A DNA stretch of 64,000 bases. Origin: Mucilaginibacter dorajii. Its GTDB lineage: Bacteria > Bacteroidota > Bacteroidia > Sphingobacteriales > Sphingobacteriaceae. The position numbers and the translations under genes are program-made. The stretch lies in NCBI RefSeq assembly GCF_024808255.1, contig NZ_JANTYS010000001.1:1-64000 (forward strand). Reading direction: 5' to 3'. The stretch's first letter is position 1; the number at the start of each line of letters is the position of its first letter. This document shows positions 46,899-57,352 of the stretch, in pieces. The notes beneath the pieces were generated by a model that was not told where the DNA came from, made no database searches, and worked only from the letters and a program-made list of their open reading frames with translations.

Positions 46899-47828
46899 AT
46901 GAAAATAGAACACTTACAGGGACTAATAAGCGCTCCATTTGCACCATTAAATGATCAGGGTGAACTAAACGTGGATATTATTCCAGCTTACTACTCTTTT
47001 CTTAAACAAAATGGCATAACCGGCGCATTTATAAATGGCTCAACCGGCGAAGGGGTTTCCTTAACTTTAAATGAAAAAAAACAAGTAACGGAAGCCTGGG
47101 CCGCAGCTACCAGCCACGATCCCGATTTTAAAGTAATGGCCCTTTTAGGTGGTACCTGCATTGCCGATTGTATTGATCTGGCAAAACATGCTGCCCAGGT
47201 TGGGTTATACGGTGTATCGTTAACAGCGCCTTTTTATTTTAAACCGGCTAATGCCCAGATACTGGCAAAAATTTGTGCGGCAGTTGCCGCCAGTGTGCCC
47301 GATATGCCTGTTTATTACTATCATATCCCGGTGCTAACAGGCGTAAACATTGCTATGATTGACCTGTTGAAGGCATTGGATGGCAGCGTTGCCAATTTTG
47401 CAGGCATCAAATATACCCACGAGGATTTTATGGATTTTCAAAGCTGTTTAACTTACCAGAACGGTAAATATGACATGCTTTGGGGGCGCGATGAAAATAT
47501 GCTTTCGGCCCTGGCATTGGGTACTAAGGGAGCTGTAGGGAGTACCTTTAATTACGCGGCCCCACTATATCATGCGCTTATTGATGCCTTTAACCATAAT
47601 GAGCTGGATAAAGCACAGCGTTTGCAGCAACAATCTATTGATATGATTCGCCTATTGGGTAAATATGGCGGTATCTCGGTTGGCAAGGCATATATGAAAC
47701 TGGTGGGGGTAGACCTGGGAGAATTTAGGTTGCCTATAGCAAATATGAGCAAACAACAGTTTGAAAGCTTTAAATTAGATGTTTCTGAAGTAGGTTTTGA
47801 TGAGTTTAAGTCAACTCGCAGGCCATAA
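46899..47828 (+). CDS. nanA: N-acetylneuraminate lyase
   Basis: A 309-aa class I aldolase splitting Neu5Ac into ManNAc and pyruvate. The pyruvate-binding GSTGEG is at about residues 48-53. The catalytic Tyr lies in YYYHIPVLTG, and Lys171 in GIKYTHED forms the Schiff base. The YYHIP and GIKYTHEDFMD forms are those of the neuraminate lyase subgroup, not dihydrodipicolinate synthase. It starts 99 bp after susD. Confidence 0.96.
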   Translation: MKIEHLQGLISAPFAPLNDQGELNVDIIPAYYSFLKQNGITGAFINGSTGEGVSLTLNEKKQVTEAWAAATSHDPDFKVMALLGGTCIADCIDLAKHAAQVGLYGVSLTAPFYFKPANAQILAKICAAVAASVPDMPVYYYHIPVLTGVNIAMIDLLKALDGSVANFAGIKYTHEDFMDFQSCLTYQNGKYDMLWGRDENMLSALALGTKGAVGSTFNYAAPLYHALIDAFNHNELDKAQRLQQQSIDMIRLLGKYGGISVGKAYMKLVGVDLGEFRLPIANMSKQQFESFKLDVSEVGFDEFKSTRRP

Positions 47829-47839
47829 GCCTTTAACTT

Positions 47840-49036
47840 ATGAAATCCTTTATCCTTCTACCTTTAATTATAAACAGTTTTATGTTAATGCCTGGCAAAG
47901 CCATTGCACAAAAGGAAAGTTTAAATACCATAAGCTGGTCGGTTGCGGCTCAGTTACCGGCTGCTGCCGGCATGTCAAAACAGTTGGGTTTGGCCGGTGT
48001 TTTTACCGGGGTAAGCAATAATGCTTTATTAATTGCCGGGGGATCTAACTTTGCAGATGGCGCTATGCCCTGGCAAGGCGGTAAAAAACAGCATTTTGAC
48101 GATATTTATGTATTAGCGAAAAATGCAGCGGGCCGTTTTGACTGGCTTAAGCCGGTTAAAACATTTTGCCTGAAACAGAAAACCGCTTATGGAGCAAGCA
48201 CCACTGTAAATGATGGTGTTGTATGTGTTGGCGGCGAAACAGAAGACGCCACTGGTAGTGAGCAGGCCTTTATGATGCGCTGGGATGCCGTAAGGCAGGA
48301 AGTGATGTTTACCAATCTACCGCCAGTTCCCGTTCCGCTGGCTAATGCCTGTATGACGAGTATTGACCAGGTAATTTATTTAATAGGCGGAGAGAGCGAA
48401 GGTAAACCCACTGCGCAATGCTTTACGCTTAATCTTGCTGATAAAAACGCACTATGGCAAGCATTGCCGCCGCTGCCAATAGCCATGTCACATTCGGTTG
48501 CATTAACGCAATCAAACGGGAAGTACCCTTGTGTATATGTGATAGGTGGGCGTAGCAGTACGGCATCAGGTATCAGTACTTTGCATAACAGCACTTTTTG
48601 TTATGATCCCGAATATAAAAAATGGATCAGACTTAAAAATGTAGGCGACGGGTTACATACAACCAACATTTCGGCCGCCACCGGCGTAGCCAGAGGCACC
48701 TCAGATATAATACTGATAGGAGGCGATAAAGGAGATGTTTTTCACCGGATAGAAACCTATAACTCGCTCATAGCACATGCACAAAACAACGAGGAGAAAC
48801 AACGCATTCAACGGGAAAAAATAGAATTGCTAAATCATCATCCCGGATTTAGCAAAGATGTTTATATATATAATACCGTGGCTAACTCCTGGCGAAAACT
48901 GGGCGTATTACCCTTTTACGGCCAGGTAACCACTACTGCGGTAAAATGGGGGAATGAAATTTTTATTCCGGGAGGCGAGATAAAACCGGGGACTCGTACA
49001 CCTGCTGTTACCAGGGGTAAATTCAACACTAAATGA
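47840..49036 (+). CDS. nanM: NanM-like N-acetylneuraminate mutarotase (kelch propeller)
   Basis: A 398-aa exported kelch-type beta-propeller of the cyclically permuted mutarotase family. A signal peptide (about 1-22, IAQ) precedes repeats with the double-Gly kelch motif (NALLIAGGSNFADG, VVCVGGETED, VIYLIGGESEG, CVYVIGGRSS, DIILIGGDKG, EIFIPGGEI). E. coli NanM speeds interconversion of sialic-acid anomers after release. The stop codon overlaps the next start by 4 bp (ATGA), implying coupled translation with the transporter. Confidence 0.88.
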   Translation: MKSFILLPLIINSFMLMPGKAIAQKESLNTISWSVAAQLPAAAGMSKQLGLAGVFTGVSNNALLIAGGSNFADGAMPWQGGKKQHFDDIYVLAKNAAGRFDWLKPVKTFCLKQKTAYGASTTVNDGVVCVGGETEDATGSEQAFMMRWDAVRQEVMFTNLPPVPVPLANACMTSIDQVIYLIGGESEGKPTAQCFTLNLADKNALWQALPPLPIAMSHSVALTQSNGKYPCVYVIGGRSSTASGISTLHNSTFCYDPEYKKWIRLKNVGDGLHTTNISAATGVARGTSDIILIGGDKGDVFHRIETYNSLIAHAQNNEEKQRIQREKIELLNHHPGFSKDVYIYNTVANSWRKLGVLPFYGQVTTTAVKWGNEIFIPGGEIKPGTRTPAVTRGKFNTK

Positions 49037-50274
49037 AATATACAAAAAGTTATCCCTGGGTTTTAGTTGGCTTATTATGGGGAGTTGCCTTATTAAACTA
49101 CATGGATAGGCAAATGCTTTCGGTAATGAAACCTGCCATGCAGTTAGATATAGCCGAGCTTCGGTCGGCCACCAATTTTGGGTATTTAATGGCCGTTTTT
49201 TTATGGATATATGGTTTAATGAGTCCCGTTTCGGGAATTATTGCCGATAGGTTTAACCGTAAATGGCTTATTGTTTATAGTTTGTTTGTTTGGTCGGGGG
49301 TAACGTTTGCCATGGGGTATGCCACCACTTTTAATCAAATTTATTGGCTAAGAGCCATTATGGGTATCAGTGAGGCCCTGTATATTCCGGCGGCACTATC
49401 ATTAATAGCCGATTTTCATACCGCTAAAACCCGGTCGCTGGCTATAGGCGTACACATGACCGGGCTTTACGTAGGGCAGGCCATGGGAGGTTTTGGTGCA
49501 ACCGCCGCTGCCGCGTTTTCATGGCAAACTACTTTTCAGTCTTTTGGCGTAGTAGGAATGGCGTATTCGCTGGTATTGATCTTGTTTTTAAAAGAGAAAG
49601 AAAAATCTGTAGATGTTACAGTTACTGCAACGCATCCTTTGCCGGCAAAAACCACACTGTTTAAAGGCATCGCGACCTTGTTAAGCAACAAAGCATTTTG
49701 GGTGATACTTTTTTACTTTGCGGTTTCAAGCTTGCCGGGTTGGGCTACAAAAAACTGGTTGCCAACGCTTTTTGCTCAAAATTTAAATATACCCATGGCG
49801 CAGGCGGGGCCGCTATCTACGGTAACTATTGCTGCTTCATCTTTTCTGGGTGTCATATTCGGTGGGATATTATCAGACAAATGGGTTCAAAAAAACAAAC
49901 GTGGCAGGGTGTTTACCAGCGCCATAGGATTGGCGCTAACCATTCCATCCCTATTGCTGCTGGGATTTGGTCACTCGCTTTTAAATGTTATTGGGGCCGG
50001 GGTTTGCTTTGGTTTGGGTTTCGGGCTATTTGATGCCAATAATATGCCTATACTTTGCCAGTTTGTTTCGGCAAAATACAGGGCAACTGCCTATGGTATA
50101 ATGAATATGACCGGGGTATTTTTTGGTGCTTTTATCACCGATATGTTGGGCAAATCATCTGATGCAGGGCACCTGGGGGCCGATTTTGCCATGCTGGCCG
50201 GCGTTGTGCTGATAGCTTTAATTATGCAGCTTTATTTCCTGAAACCTGTTAATGATGAATATGTGAAAGCATAA
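49033..50274 (+). CDS. nanT: MFS transporter, probable sialic-acid permease (NanT-like)
   Basis: A 413-aa inner-membrane major facilitator with about 12 helices. The first-half motif is LNYMDRQMLSVMKPAMQLD, and ADRFNRKW matches the loop 2-3 signature. SDKWVQKNKRGR is its second-half repeat. Position between the mutarotase and esterase genes and the translational coupling suggest it imports free sialic acid. Sequence alone only shows an anion:cation symporter type. Confidence 0.85.
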   Translation: MKYTKSYPWVLVGLLWGVALLNYMDRQMLSVMKPAMQLDIAELRSATNFGYLMAVFLWIYGLMSPVSGIIADRFNRKWLIVYSLFVWSGVTFAMGYATTFNQIYWLRAIMGISEALYIPAALSLIADFHTAKTRSLAIGVHMTGLYVGQAMGGFGATAAAAFSWQTTFQSFGVVGMAYSLVLILFLKEKEKSVDVTVTATHPLPAKTTLFKGIATLLSNKAFWVILFYFAVSSLPGWATKNWLPTLFAQNLNIPMAQAGPLSTVTIAASSFLGVIFGGILSDKWVQKNKRGRVFTSAIGLALTIPSLLLLGFGHSLLNVIGAGVCFGLGFGLFDANNMPILCQFVSAKYRATAYGIMNMTGVFFGAFITDMLGKSSDAGHLGADFAMLAGVVLIALIMQLYFLKPVNDEYVKA

Positions 50275-50288
50275 TATTTTATGCTTCA

Positions 50289-52418
50289 ATGAAAAAGAGA
50301 AAGGTTATGAGATTAAAGAACAGGCGCCTTTGGGTGTTAACGCCGATGATATTTTTGTTTTTAAATACGCGGGCGCTTGCTCAAAGCCAGGGTATAAAAG
50401 TAGCTTGTATTGGTAATTCGGTAACGTATGGTTATGGTTTGGCCAATCCGGCACAGGATAGTTATCCCGCCCAACTGCAGGTGTTATTAGGCGATAAATA
50501 CCAGGTAGAAAACTTTGGGCATAGTGGGGCCACGCTATTAAAAGAGGGACATAATCCGTATTATAAAACGCAGGAGTTTGCCAATGTACTTGCGTATAAG
50601 CCCGATATTGCCATTATTCACTTGGGGTTGAACGATACCGACCCCAGGGACTGGCCCGATCATCGCCAGGATTTTGAGGCCGACTATAGCTGGCTTATTG
50701 AAAATGTCAGACAATCAAACCCAAACGTAAAGATTTTTATCTGCAGGCTTACTCCAATTTTTAGCGGGCATCCCCGGTTTAAATCGGGAACGAGGGATTG
50801 GTACTGGCAAATTCAACGGCTTATACCTGCCATTGCCAAAGCAAATAAAACTGGTTTGATTGATTTGGATGGACCACTTTATAACCGGCCCGATCTGTTT
50901 GCCGATAACCTGCATCCCGATAAAGAGGGTGCTTCTATCCTGGCCCAAACAGTTTACCAGCGTATTACAGGCGATTTCGGCGGTTTAAAATTGCCCGATG
51001 TATTTACCCATAATATGGTGCTGCAACGTGACAGGGCCATCCCGGTTTATGGCAGGGCAAATGCCGGGAATGTAGTTAAAGTGCAGTTTATGGGTAAATC
51101 GATACAATCAAAAACCGACGAATATGGGCGGTGGAATGTTGTTTTTGCTGCGGGCAAAGCCGGTGGCCCTTTTCAAATAAAGGTAAGTACTAAGGATTCG
51201 GCCATCGTTATTAAAAATGTTTTAATAGGTGATGTATGGCTGTGTGCCGGGCAATCCAATATGTATTTTCCGTTAAACAGATCGGCCGAAGGTAGTGAAG
51301 CGGTGGCATCGGCTGCCGGGAATAAAAACCTGCACTTATACAAACTTAATTTACAGGCCGAGACAGATCCTGTTGTGTGGGATTCGGTTACGCTGGCTAA
51401 GGCCAATCGCTTAAATTTTTTTTCAGGTTCATGGAAACAGAGCAATGCACAATCGGCCGCTGATTTTTCTGCAGTTGCTTATTATTTCGGCAGGCAAATT
51501 GCAAAAGATGAGGGTGTTCCTATTGGTTTAATTGAAGTTGCCGTGGGTGGCTCGCCTACCGAATCATGGATTGACAGGTATACCATGGAACATGATGACA
51601 AATTGGTGGATATGCTGACCAACTGGCAAAAGTCGGATTTTGAGATGCAGTTTTGCCGGGATAGGGCAGCCATTAATTTAAAAAATGCAACCCATATAAA
51701 ACAGCGCCATACTTATGAGCCATGTTATAATTATGAAGCGGCCGTTGAGCCGTTAACTCATTTTCCGGTAAAGGGTGTTGTATGGTACCAGGGCGAAAGC
51801 AACACGCATAATGTGGAATTGTACCAACACCTTTTTAAAACAATGGTTAACAGCTGGCGGCAAAAGTGGGGGTACCAACTACCTTTTTACTATGTGCAAT
51901 TGTCGGCTATTAATCGCCCATCATGGCCTGCTTTCAGGGATGCACAGCGCACACTGCAAAAACAGATCCCCAATACGGCAATGGCCGTAAGTTTTGACCT
52001 TGGCGATTCTTTGAATGTACACCCCATCCGTAAAAGGGAAATAGGCAACAGGCTTGCTTTGCTGGCCGAACGCTATACCTATAAAAAACAAATTAAAGCC
52101 GATGGACCTGCTCCAACTGTTGCCAAACAGATGGGTAACCGGATAGTAATTCACTTTTCATTTGCTGTACAGCTAAAAACAAAAGATCATCAGCCATTGA
52201 CTGGATTTGAGCTGATTAATGATAAGGGGCGACAATTGGCTTGTACCGGTTTACTTAAAAAAGATCAGGTACTGCTTACACTGCCTCCGGGCGAAAAAAT
52301 AAAGGCTATTTATTATGCCATGAAACCTTTTACAAGGGCCAATTTAATTAATGAAGCCGGTTTGCCGGCCTCAACTTTTACCATGCAACTGCATGAAAAG
52401 GAAAATTTATTTTATTAA
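50289..52418 (+). CDS. nanS: Two-domain sialate O-acetylesterase (NanS/EstA-like)
   Basis: A 709-aa exported esterase with two catalytic domains. After the signal (about 1-32, ALAQ), an SGNH domain (about 36-225) has GNSVTYG, LGLNDTDP and DNLHPDKEG. The second, SASA-type domain (about 235-690) has WLCAGQSNM, the nucleophile Ser context, VWYQGESN and a beta-sandwich insert. It should remove O-acetyl groups from sialic acids so that sialidase and lyase can act. The two-domain form is like the Tannerella and Bacteroides enzymes. Confidence 0.92.
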   Translation: MKKRKVMRLKNRRLWVLTPMIFLFLNTRALAQSQGIKVACIGNSVTYGYGLANPAQDSYPAQLQVLLGDKYQVENFGHSGATLLKEGHNPYYKTQEFANVLAYKPDIAIIHLGLNDTDPRDWPDHRQDFEADYSWLIENVRQSNPNVKIFICRLTPIFSGHPRFKSGTRDWYWQIQRLIPAIAKANKTGLIDLDGPLYNRPDLFADNLHPDKEGASILAQTVYQRITGDFGGLKLPDVFTHNMVLQRDRAIPVYGRANAGNVVKVQFMGKSIQSKTDEYGRWNVVFAAGKAGGPFQIKVSTKDSAIVIKNVLIGDVWLCAGQSNMYFPLNRSAEGSEAVASAAGNKNLHLYKLNLQAETDPVVWDSVTLAKANRLNFFSGSWKQSNAQSAADFSAVAYYFGRQIAKDEGVPIGLIEVAVGGSPTESWIDRYTMEHDDKLVDMLTNWQKSDFEMQFCRDRAAINLKNATHIKQRHTYEPCYNYEAAVEPLTHFPVKGVVWYQGESNTHNVELYQHLFKTMVNSWRQKWGYQLPFYYVQLSAINRPSWPAFRDAQRTLQKQIPNTAMAVSFDLGDSLNVHPIRKREIGNRLALLAERYTYKKQIKADGPAPTVAKQMGNRIVIHFSFAVQLKTKDHQPLTGFELINDKGRQLACTGLLKKDQVLLTLPPGEKIKAIYYAMKPFTRANLINEAGLPASTFTMQLHEKENLFY

Positions 52419-52429
52419 AACATCTATAA

Positions 52430-53608
52430 ATGAGTTACGCTGATACTGATTTACTGAAATTAAAGGAGTTTTATTCTCACCAGTTATTAAATGACACAGT
52501 GCCTTTTTGGTTCCCACGGTCAATTGACGAAGAATACGGCGGTTACCTGCTCATGCGCGATCAGGATGGTAGTTTGCTTGACGATGATAAGGCCGTTTGG
52601 ATACAAGGTCGCGCCGCCTGGCTGTTATCAACCTTATATAATACGGTTGAACCTAAGCAGGAATGGCTGGACGGTGCCCGCCTGGGTATCGATTTTTTAA
52701 ATAAACACTGCTTTGATACAGATGGGCAGATGTTTTTTCATGTAACACGTAATGGCAGCCCCATTCGTAAACGCAGGTATTATTTTTCTGAAACATTTGC
52801 CGTAATTGCCATGGCGGCATATGCCAAAGCTTCGGGCGATGAAACCGCTGCCGAAAAAGCCCGGTACTTGTTTGGGAAATGTATTGAGTATGCTACAACA
52901 CCGGGTTTATTACCCCCTAAGTTTACATCAACACGCCCCGCTAAAGGTATTGGTGTACCCATGATCATGATTAATACGGCACAGCAATTAAGGGAAACCA
53001 TTGGTGACGACCGCTGTGACGAATATATAAGCGGGTGGATCAAAGAAATTGAAACCGATTTTGTAAAACACGACATTAAATGTGTGATGGAACAGGTTGC
53101 ACCCGACGGAAGTATTAGTGACCATATAGATGGTCGTACCCTAAACCCTGGGCACGCCATTGAAGGGGCCTGGTTTATTTTACACGAAGCAAAATACCGT
53201 AATAATGATCCTCATTTGATTGAGCTGGGATGTACCATGCTTGATTATATGTGGGAACGAGGCTGGGACAAAGAGCATGGTGGCATTTTATATTACAGGG
53301 ATGTTTATAATAAGCCGGTACAGGAATACTGGCAGGATATGAAATTCTGGTGGCCACATAACGAAGTGATTATTGCCACACTGTTGGCTTATACACTCAC
53401 CGGGAATGAAAAATATGCAAACTGGCATCAAATGGTGCACAATTATGCTTACTCCAAATTTCACGACCCTAAAAACGGCGAATGGTTTGGTTACCTGCAC
53501 CGCGATGGGAGTATAGCGCAAACTGCCAAAGGAAATTTATTTAAAGGTCCGTTCCATTTGCCGCGGCAGGAATGGTATTGTATGCAATTATTAAAAGAAA
53601 TAAGATAG
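52430..53608 (+). CDS. N-acylglucosamine 2-epimerase
   Basis: A 392-aa cytoplasmic (alpha/alpha)6-barrel epimerase (AGE/RnBP family). It converts ManNAc from NanA to GlcNAc, replacing the NanK-NanE route of E. coli, as in B. fragilis. The active-site histidines lie in LNPGHAIEGAW and WWPHNEV, and RYYFSETF and the WIQGRAAWLL start are conserved. It has no signal peptide. The sialidase gene starts 2 bp after the stop. Confidence 0.94.
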   Translation: MSYADTDLLKLKEFYSHQLLNDTVPFWFPRSIDEEYGGYLLMRDQDGSLLDDDKAVWIQGRAAWLLSTLYNTVEPKQEWLDGARLGIDFLNKHCFDTDGQMFFHVTRNGSPIRKRRYYFSETFAVIAMAAYAKASGDETAAEKARYLFGKCIEYATTPGLLPPKFTSTRPAKGIGVPMIMINTAQQLRETIGDDRCDEYISGWIKEIETDFVKHDIKCVMEQVAPDGSISDHIDGRTLNPGHAIEGAWFILHEAKYRNNDPHLIELGCTMLDYMWERGWDKEHGGILYYRDVYNKPVQEYWQDMKFWWPHNEVIIATLLAYTLTGNEKYANWHQMVHNYAYSKFHDPKNGEWFGYLHRDGSIAQTAKGNLFKGPFHLPRQEWYCMQLLKEIR

Positions 53609-53610
53609 TT

Positions 53611-54780
53611 ATGAAAAAGTGGACAATGATATGTGCATTTATCACTGTAATGGGTTTTTCGGCAGTAAAAGGCCAGCAAAAAGAGGTTACTGTTTTTAGT
53701 TCGGGATCAGACGGGTATAAATCATTCAGGATACCGGCAATTACAAAGGCACCCAATGGCGACCTGCTTGCTTTTTGTGAGGGGCGTGTAAACGGTGCTG
53801 GCGACTTTGGGCACATACAAATAGTAATGAAGCGCAGCCAGGATAAAGGCAAAACCTGGAGTGGGGTACAAATTATAGCCTCTAATGATAGCTTACAGGC
53901 GGGTAATGCAGCGCCGGTGGTTGATATGACCGATCCTGCATATCCAAAGGGGCGATTGTTTTTATTTTACAACACCGGTAATGCACCCGAAAATAAAGTA
54001 CGTAAGGGAATGGCGCTGCGCGAGGTATGGTATAAAACCTCGGTGAATAATGGATTAACCTGGTCGGCCCCGGTTAATATTACTTTACAGGTGCATAAAC
54101 CCAGGCAGCCCCAGGTAAATAAAGCCTACAATTTTAATGAAGACTGGCGTAGTTATGCCAATACTCCCGGGCATGCCATACAAATCACAACAGGGCAGTA
54201 TAAGGGCCGCCTGTATGTTGCTGCCAATCACTCCGTAGGTGAGCCGCAAAAGCATTATGCCGATGGGCGTGCGTTTGGCTATTATACAGATGACCATGGT
54301 AAAACCTTTAAGTTGAGCGATGATGTAAATATGCCTGGCGGTAACGAGAATATGGCAGCACAACTATCAGGCAATAGATTAATGATGAATATCCGTAACC
54401 AATTGGGTAACATAAAACAAAGAATAATTGCCATTAGCAACAATGGAGGACAAAGCTGGGACAGCACCTATTTTGATGCCCAACTGCCCGATCCGGTTTG
54501 CCAGGGAAGCATCCTTAACGTGGGGAAATACGGCAATAAAGCGGTACTGGCCGTGTGTAATAATGCCGATACGGTGAACCGGGATAACTTAACGTTACGC
54601 ATCAGCACCAATGAGGGGAAAACCTGGCAGCAAAATTATACCATAGCAAAAAGCCCGGCAGGTTATAAGGGTGATTACAGTGCATACTCTGACCTCGTTT
54701 TGGTTAAAAAAAAGCAAATTGGTGTTATTTATGAAAAAGATAATTATAAGCAAATAGTATTTACAGTTCATGAATGGTAA
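53611..54780 (+). CDS. nanH: Exported exo-sialidase (BNR/Asp-box)
   Basis: A 389-aa secreted sialidase (GH33 type). A signal peptide (about 1-21, VKGQ) leads to the Arg-triad motif SFRIPAI. Five Asp-box repeats (SQDKGKTWSG, SVNNGLTWSA, TDDHGKTFK, SNNGGQSWDS, STNEGKTWQQ) mark the propeller. The nucleophile Tyr is probably in GDYSAYSDLV and catalytic Asp near CEGRVNGAGDFG. The ATG at 53611 begins the signal; an upstream frame overlaps the epimerase gene. The last 11 bp overlap the next gene. Confidence 0.94.
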   Translation: MKKWTMICAFITVMGFSAVKGQQKEVTVFSSGSDGYKSFRIPAITKAPNGDLLAFCEGRVNGAGDFGHIQIVMKRSQDKGKTWSGVQIIASNDSLQAGNAAPVVDMTDPAYPKGRLFLFYNTGNAPENKVRKGMALREVWYKTSVNNGLTWSAPVNITLQVHKPRQPQVNKAYNFNEDWRSYANTPGHAIQITTGQYKGRLYVAANHSVGEPQKHYADGRAFGYYTDDHGKTFKLSDDVNMPGGNENMAAQLSGNRLMMNIRNQLGNIKQRIIAISNNGGQSWDSTYFDAQLPDPVCQGSILNVGKYGNKAVLAVCNNADTVNRDNLTLRISTNEGKTWQQNYTIAKSPAGYKGDYSAYSDLVLVKKKQIGVIYEKDNYKQIVFTVHEW

Positions 54781-57352
54781 ATTGAAAAAGGCGGCTATAA
54801 TTACTTGGTGCCTGCTTTTGCTAAGTGTTGCCGGATATGCACAATTGCATTTACCTGTTTACCCGGATACGGTGTTTACTACCTATTATCAGCAGCGGCT
54901 AACGCATTTTAAAACGCTCCCTAAAACTTCAAATGATATTATTTTTTTGGGGAACAGTATAACTGATGGTGCAGAATGGAGCGAGCTTTTTAGAGATATG
55001 CATATCAAAAACCGGGGTATAAGCGGCGATGTTACCACCGGTGTTATAGCCCGGCTTAATGAGGTAGCCGATCGTAAACCGGCCAAGGTTTTCCTGCTTA
55101 TCGGGGTAAATGACCTTTCGCGCAATAGTGCACCCGATACGGTTGTGAAAAATATATTATTTATTGCGGACTATCTGCGCCAGCAAAGCCCTGTTACACA
55201 GGTATATGTTCAGAGTATTTTGCCTGTTAACAGCATATACAATAAGTTTGGGGCCCATACCAATAAATCAGCCCAGATAATTGCAGTTAACACCGCATTA
55301 CAGCAAGCGGCGAAGGCCAATAATTATACTTTTATAGACATTCATACCGCGTTTTGCAACCCGGATGGTAAAATGCAGCCAGCTCTTACCAACGACGGAT
55401 TGCATTTAAAGGGAGAAGGTTATTTACTATGGAAACATTTACTTTATCCTTACGTATTTGACCTGCAGCCTAAAGCAGTTTTGCTGCCATTGCCAAAATC
55501 TTTACAATGGAATGCCGGTTATTTCGCTACCTACAATTGCACCACCGTTATTGCAGACGCTAAGCTGGATAATGAACAACATTATCTGCTTAATTTACTG
55601 GCGGCAAAAGGCATTCAAATTACAGACCATGATAGCACCGGTAAAAAACCTTATATTCAATTGCATATTGCCAAACTTAAAACCGCCCAACAGGCGGATG
55701 AAGCTTACCATTTGCAAGTTACTGCCAGGAGTATTGTTATAACAGCCGGTACAGCGCATGGCATTTTTAACGGGATACAAACCCTGATGCAATTATTGCG
55801 TGACAATGTAATTGCAGATGCCTGTGACATTACAGACTGGCCTGCTTTTACCTGGCGGGGTTATATGGTTGATGTGGGGCGTAATTATCAGTCGGTTGAA
55901 CTATTGAAGCAACAAATTGATCAGATGGCACATTATAAACTCAATGTTTTCCATTTGCATTTGACCGAGGATATCGCCTGGCGATTGTTCAGTAAAAAAT
56001 ATCCGCAGCTTACCGCTGCCCAATTCATGCTGCGTGATAAAGGTATGTACTACACCGTGCAGGATATACAACAACTAATGGATTTTTGTAGGGAAAGGCA
56101 TATAACGTTTGTGCCCGAAATAGATATGCCCGGCCATAGCGCTGCCTTTAAAAGAGCGTTCAATACCGATATGCAAAGCGATACCGGTATAAAGATCATA
56201 AAAGATATTATTAAGGAGGTGTGTGAAACTTATAAATTTAACTATCTGCATATTGGCGGGGATGAGGTTAAGATCAGTAATCCTGATTTTTTAGCGGAGA
56301 TCTGCCGCTTTGTAAACCAGTTTCATGTTGCCACCATAGGCTGGAGCCCCGGCGGTAATGTGCCTTCCAATACCATAAGGCAGTTATGGATGAAGGAAGG
56401 GGCAATTGATAAAAAATTAAGATATATTGACTCGCGCCACTTATATCTTAACCACATGGATCCATTGGAGAGCGTTGTTACCATTTTTAATCGCCGGATT
56501 GGAGATCAGAAAAAGGGGGACAACAGCTTGTTAGGCGGCGAGATTTGTGTTTGGAACGATAGGGCAGTGGCAAAGCAGGAAGATGTTTTACTAACGAACC
56601 CGGTTTATCCTGGCATGCTTGCCTTTGCCGAACGCAGTTGGCGGGGAGGAGGTAAGCCGGACTGGATAACCGCCATTGGCGCTCCAAATACCGCCGATGC
56701 AGCCGAATTTGCCGAATTTGAAAATCGGTTAATTGATCAAAAAAAGCAATATTTTAAAACTTTACCCTTCCCGTATTATAAACAGGCGGGTACTATCTGG
56801 CGTTTTTACGGACCGTATGATAATCACGGCGATCCTGGAACAAAGTTTAAACCGGAGTATGCCGTACCAAATGATAATGCAGCTTTTACAGCAACAGGCG
56901 GTACTATGATATTAAGGCACTGGTGGCAGCCTTTGGTAAAAGGTTTGATAGCCGATGCAAAAGAGAATACAACATGGTATGCTACCACACGTATATGGAG
57001 TGATGACGATGGCTATAAAAACTTTTGGATAGGGTTTAATAACCTGTCGCGCTCTTATGCTACAGATACACCTGAGCCGGGTACCTGGGATAACCGTAAA
57101 AGTGCGATTTGGATTAACGGGGAGCTGCTAACGCCGCCAACATGGAAATATGCGGGGAGTAATGGCAACCTGGAAAGGCCGCTTATTGACGAAGGGTACG
57201 AATATCGTCCCCCCTTTAAAATTTATTTAAAAAGAGGTTGGAACACTATCTTAGTTAAAGTACCCGTTACCAGCTTTAAAGCGAAAGATTGGGGCAACCC
57301 GGTAAAATGGATGTTTACAGTGTTGCCTGTTTGCGATTATGATACTAATTGA
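54770..57352 (+). CDS. Fusion of SGNH esterase domain and GH20 hexosaminidase
   Basis: An 860-aa exported two-enzyme fusion. After a signal peptide (about 1-25, GYAQ), an SGNH/GDSL domain (about 30-225) has IIFLGNSITDG with Ser63, LLIGVNDLSRN and NDGLHLKGEGY. A GH20b segment (about 235-345) and GH20 barrel (about 350-680) follow. HIGGDEVK supplies the Asp498-Glu499 pair, with MDVGRNYQS and HLTEDIAWR before it. A C-terminal beta domain (about 700-855) is unassigned. It should deacylate and then trim GlcNAc or GalNAc exposed by the sialidase, whose gene it overlaps. Confidence 0.9.
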   Translation: MNGKLKKAAIITWCLLLLSVAGYAQLHLPVYPDTVFTTYYQQRLTHFKTLPKTSNDIIFLGNSITDGAEWSELFRDMHIKNRGISGDVTTGVIARLNEVADRKPAKVFLLIGVNDLSRNSAPDTVVKNILFIADYLRQQSPVTQVYVQSILPVNSIYNKFGAHTNKSAQIIAVNTALQQAAKANNYTFIDIHTAFCNPDGKMQPALTNDGLHLKGEGYLLWKHLLYPYVFDLQPKAVLLPLPKSLQWNAGYFATYNCTTVIADAKLDNEQHYLLNLLAAKGIQITDHDSTGKKPYIQLHIAKLKTAQQADEAYHLQVTARSIVITAGTAHGIFNGIQTLMQLLRDNVIADACDITDWPAFTWRGYMVDVGRNYQSVELLKQQIDQMAHYKLNVFHLHLTEDIAWRLFSKKYPQLTAAQFMLRDKGMYYTVQDIQQLMDFCRERHITFVPEIDMPGHSAAFKRAFNTDMQSDTGIKIIKDIIKEVCETYKFNYLHIGGDEVKISNPDFLAEICRFVNQFHVATIGWSPGGNVPSNTIRQLWMKEGAIDKKLRYIDSRHLYLNHMDPLESVVTIFNRRIGDQKKGDNSLLGGEICVWNDRAVAKQEDVLLTNPVYPGMLAFAERSWRGGGKPDWITAIGAPNTADAAEFAEFENRLIDQKKQYFKTLPFPYYKQAGTIWRFYGPYDNHGDPGTKFKPEYAVPNDNAAFTATGGTMILRHWWQPLVKGLIADAKENTTWYATTRIWSDDDGYKNFWIGFNNLSRSYATDTPEPGTWDNRKSAIWINGELLTPPTWKYAGSNGNLERPLIDEGYEYRPPFKIYLKRGWNTILVKVPVTSFKAKDWGNPVKWMFTVLPVCDYDTN

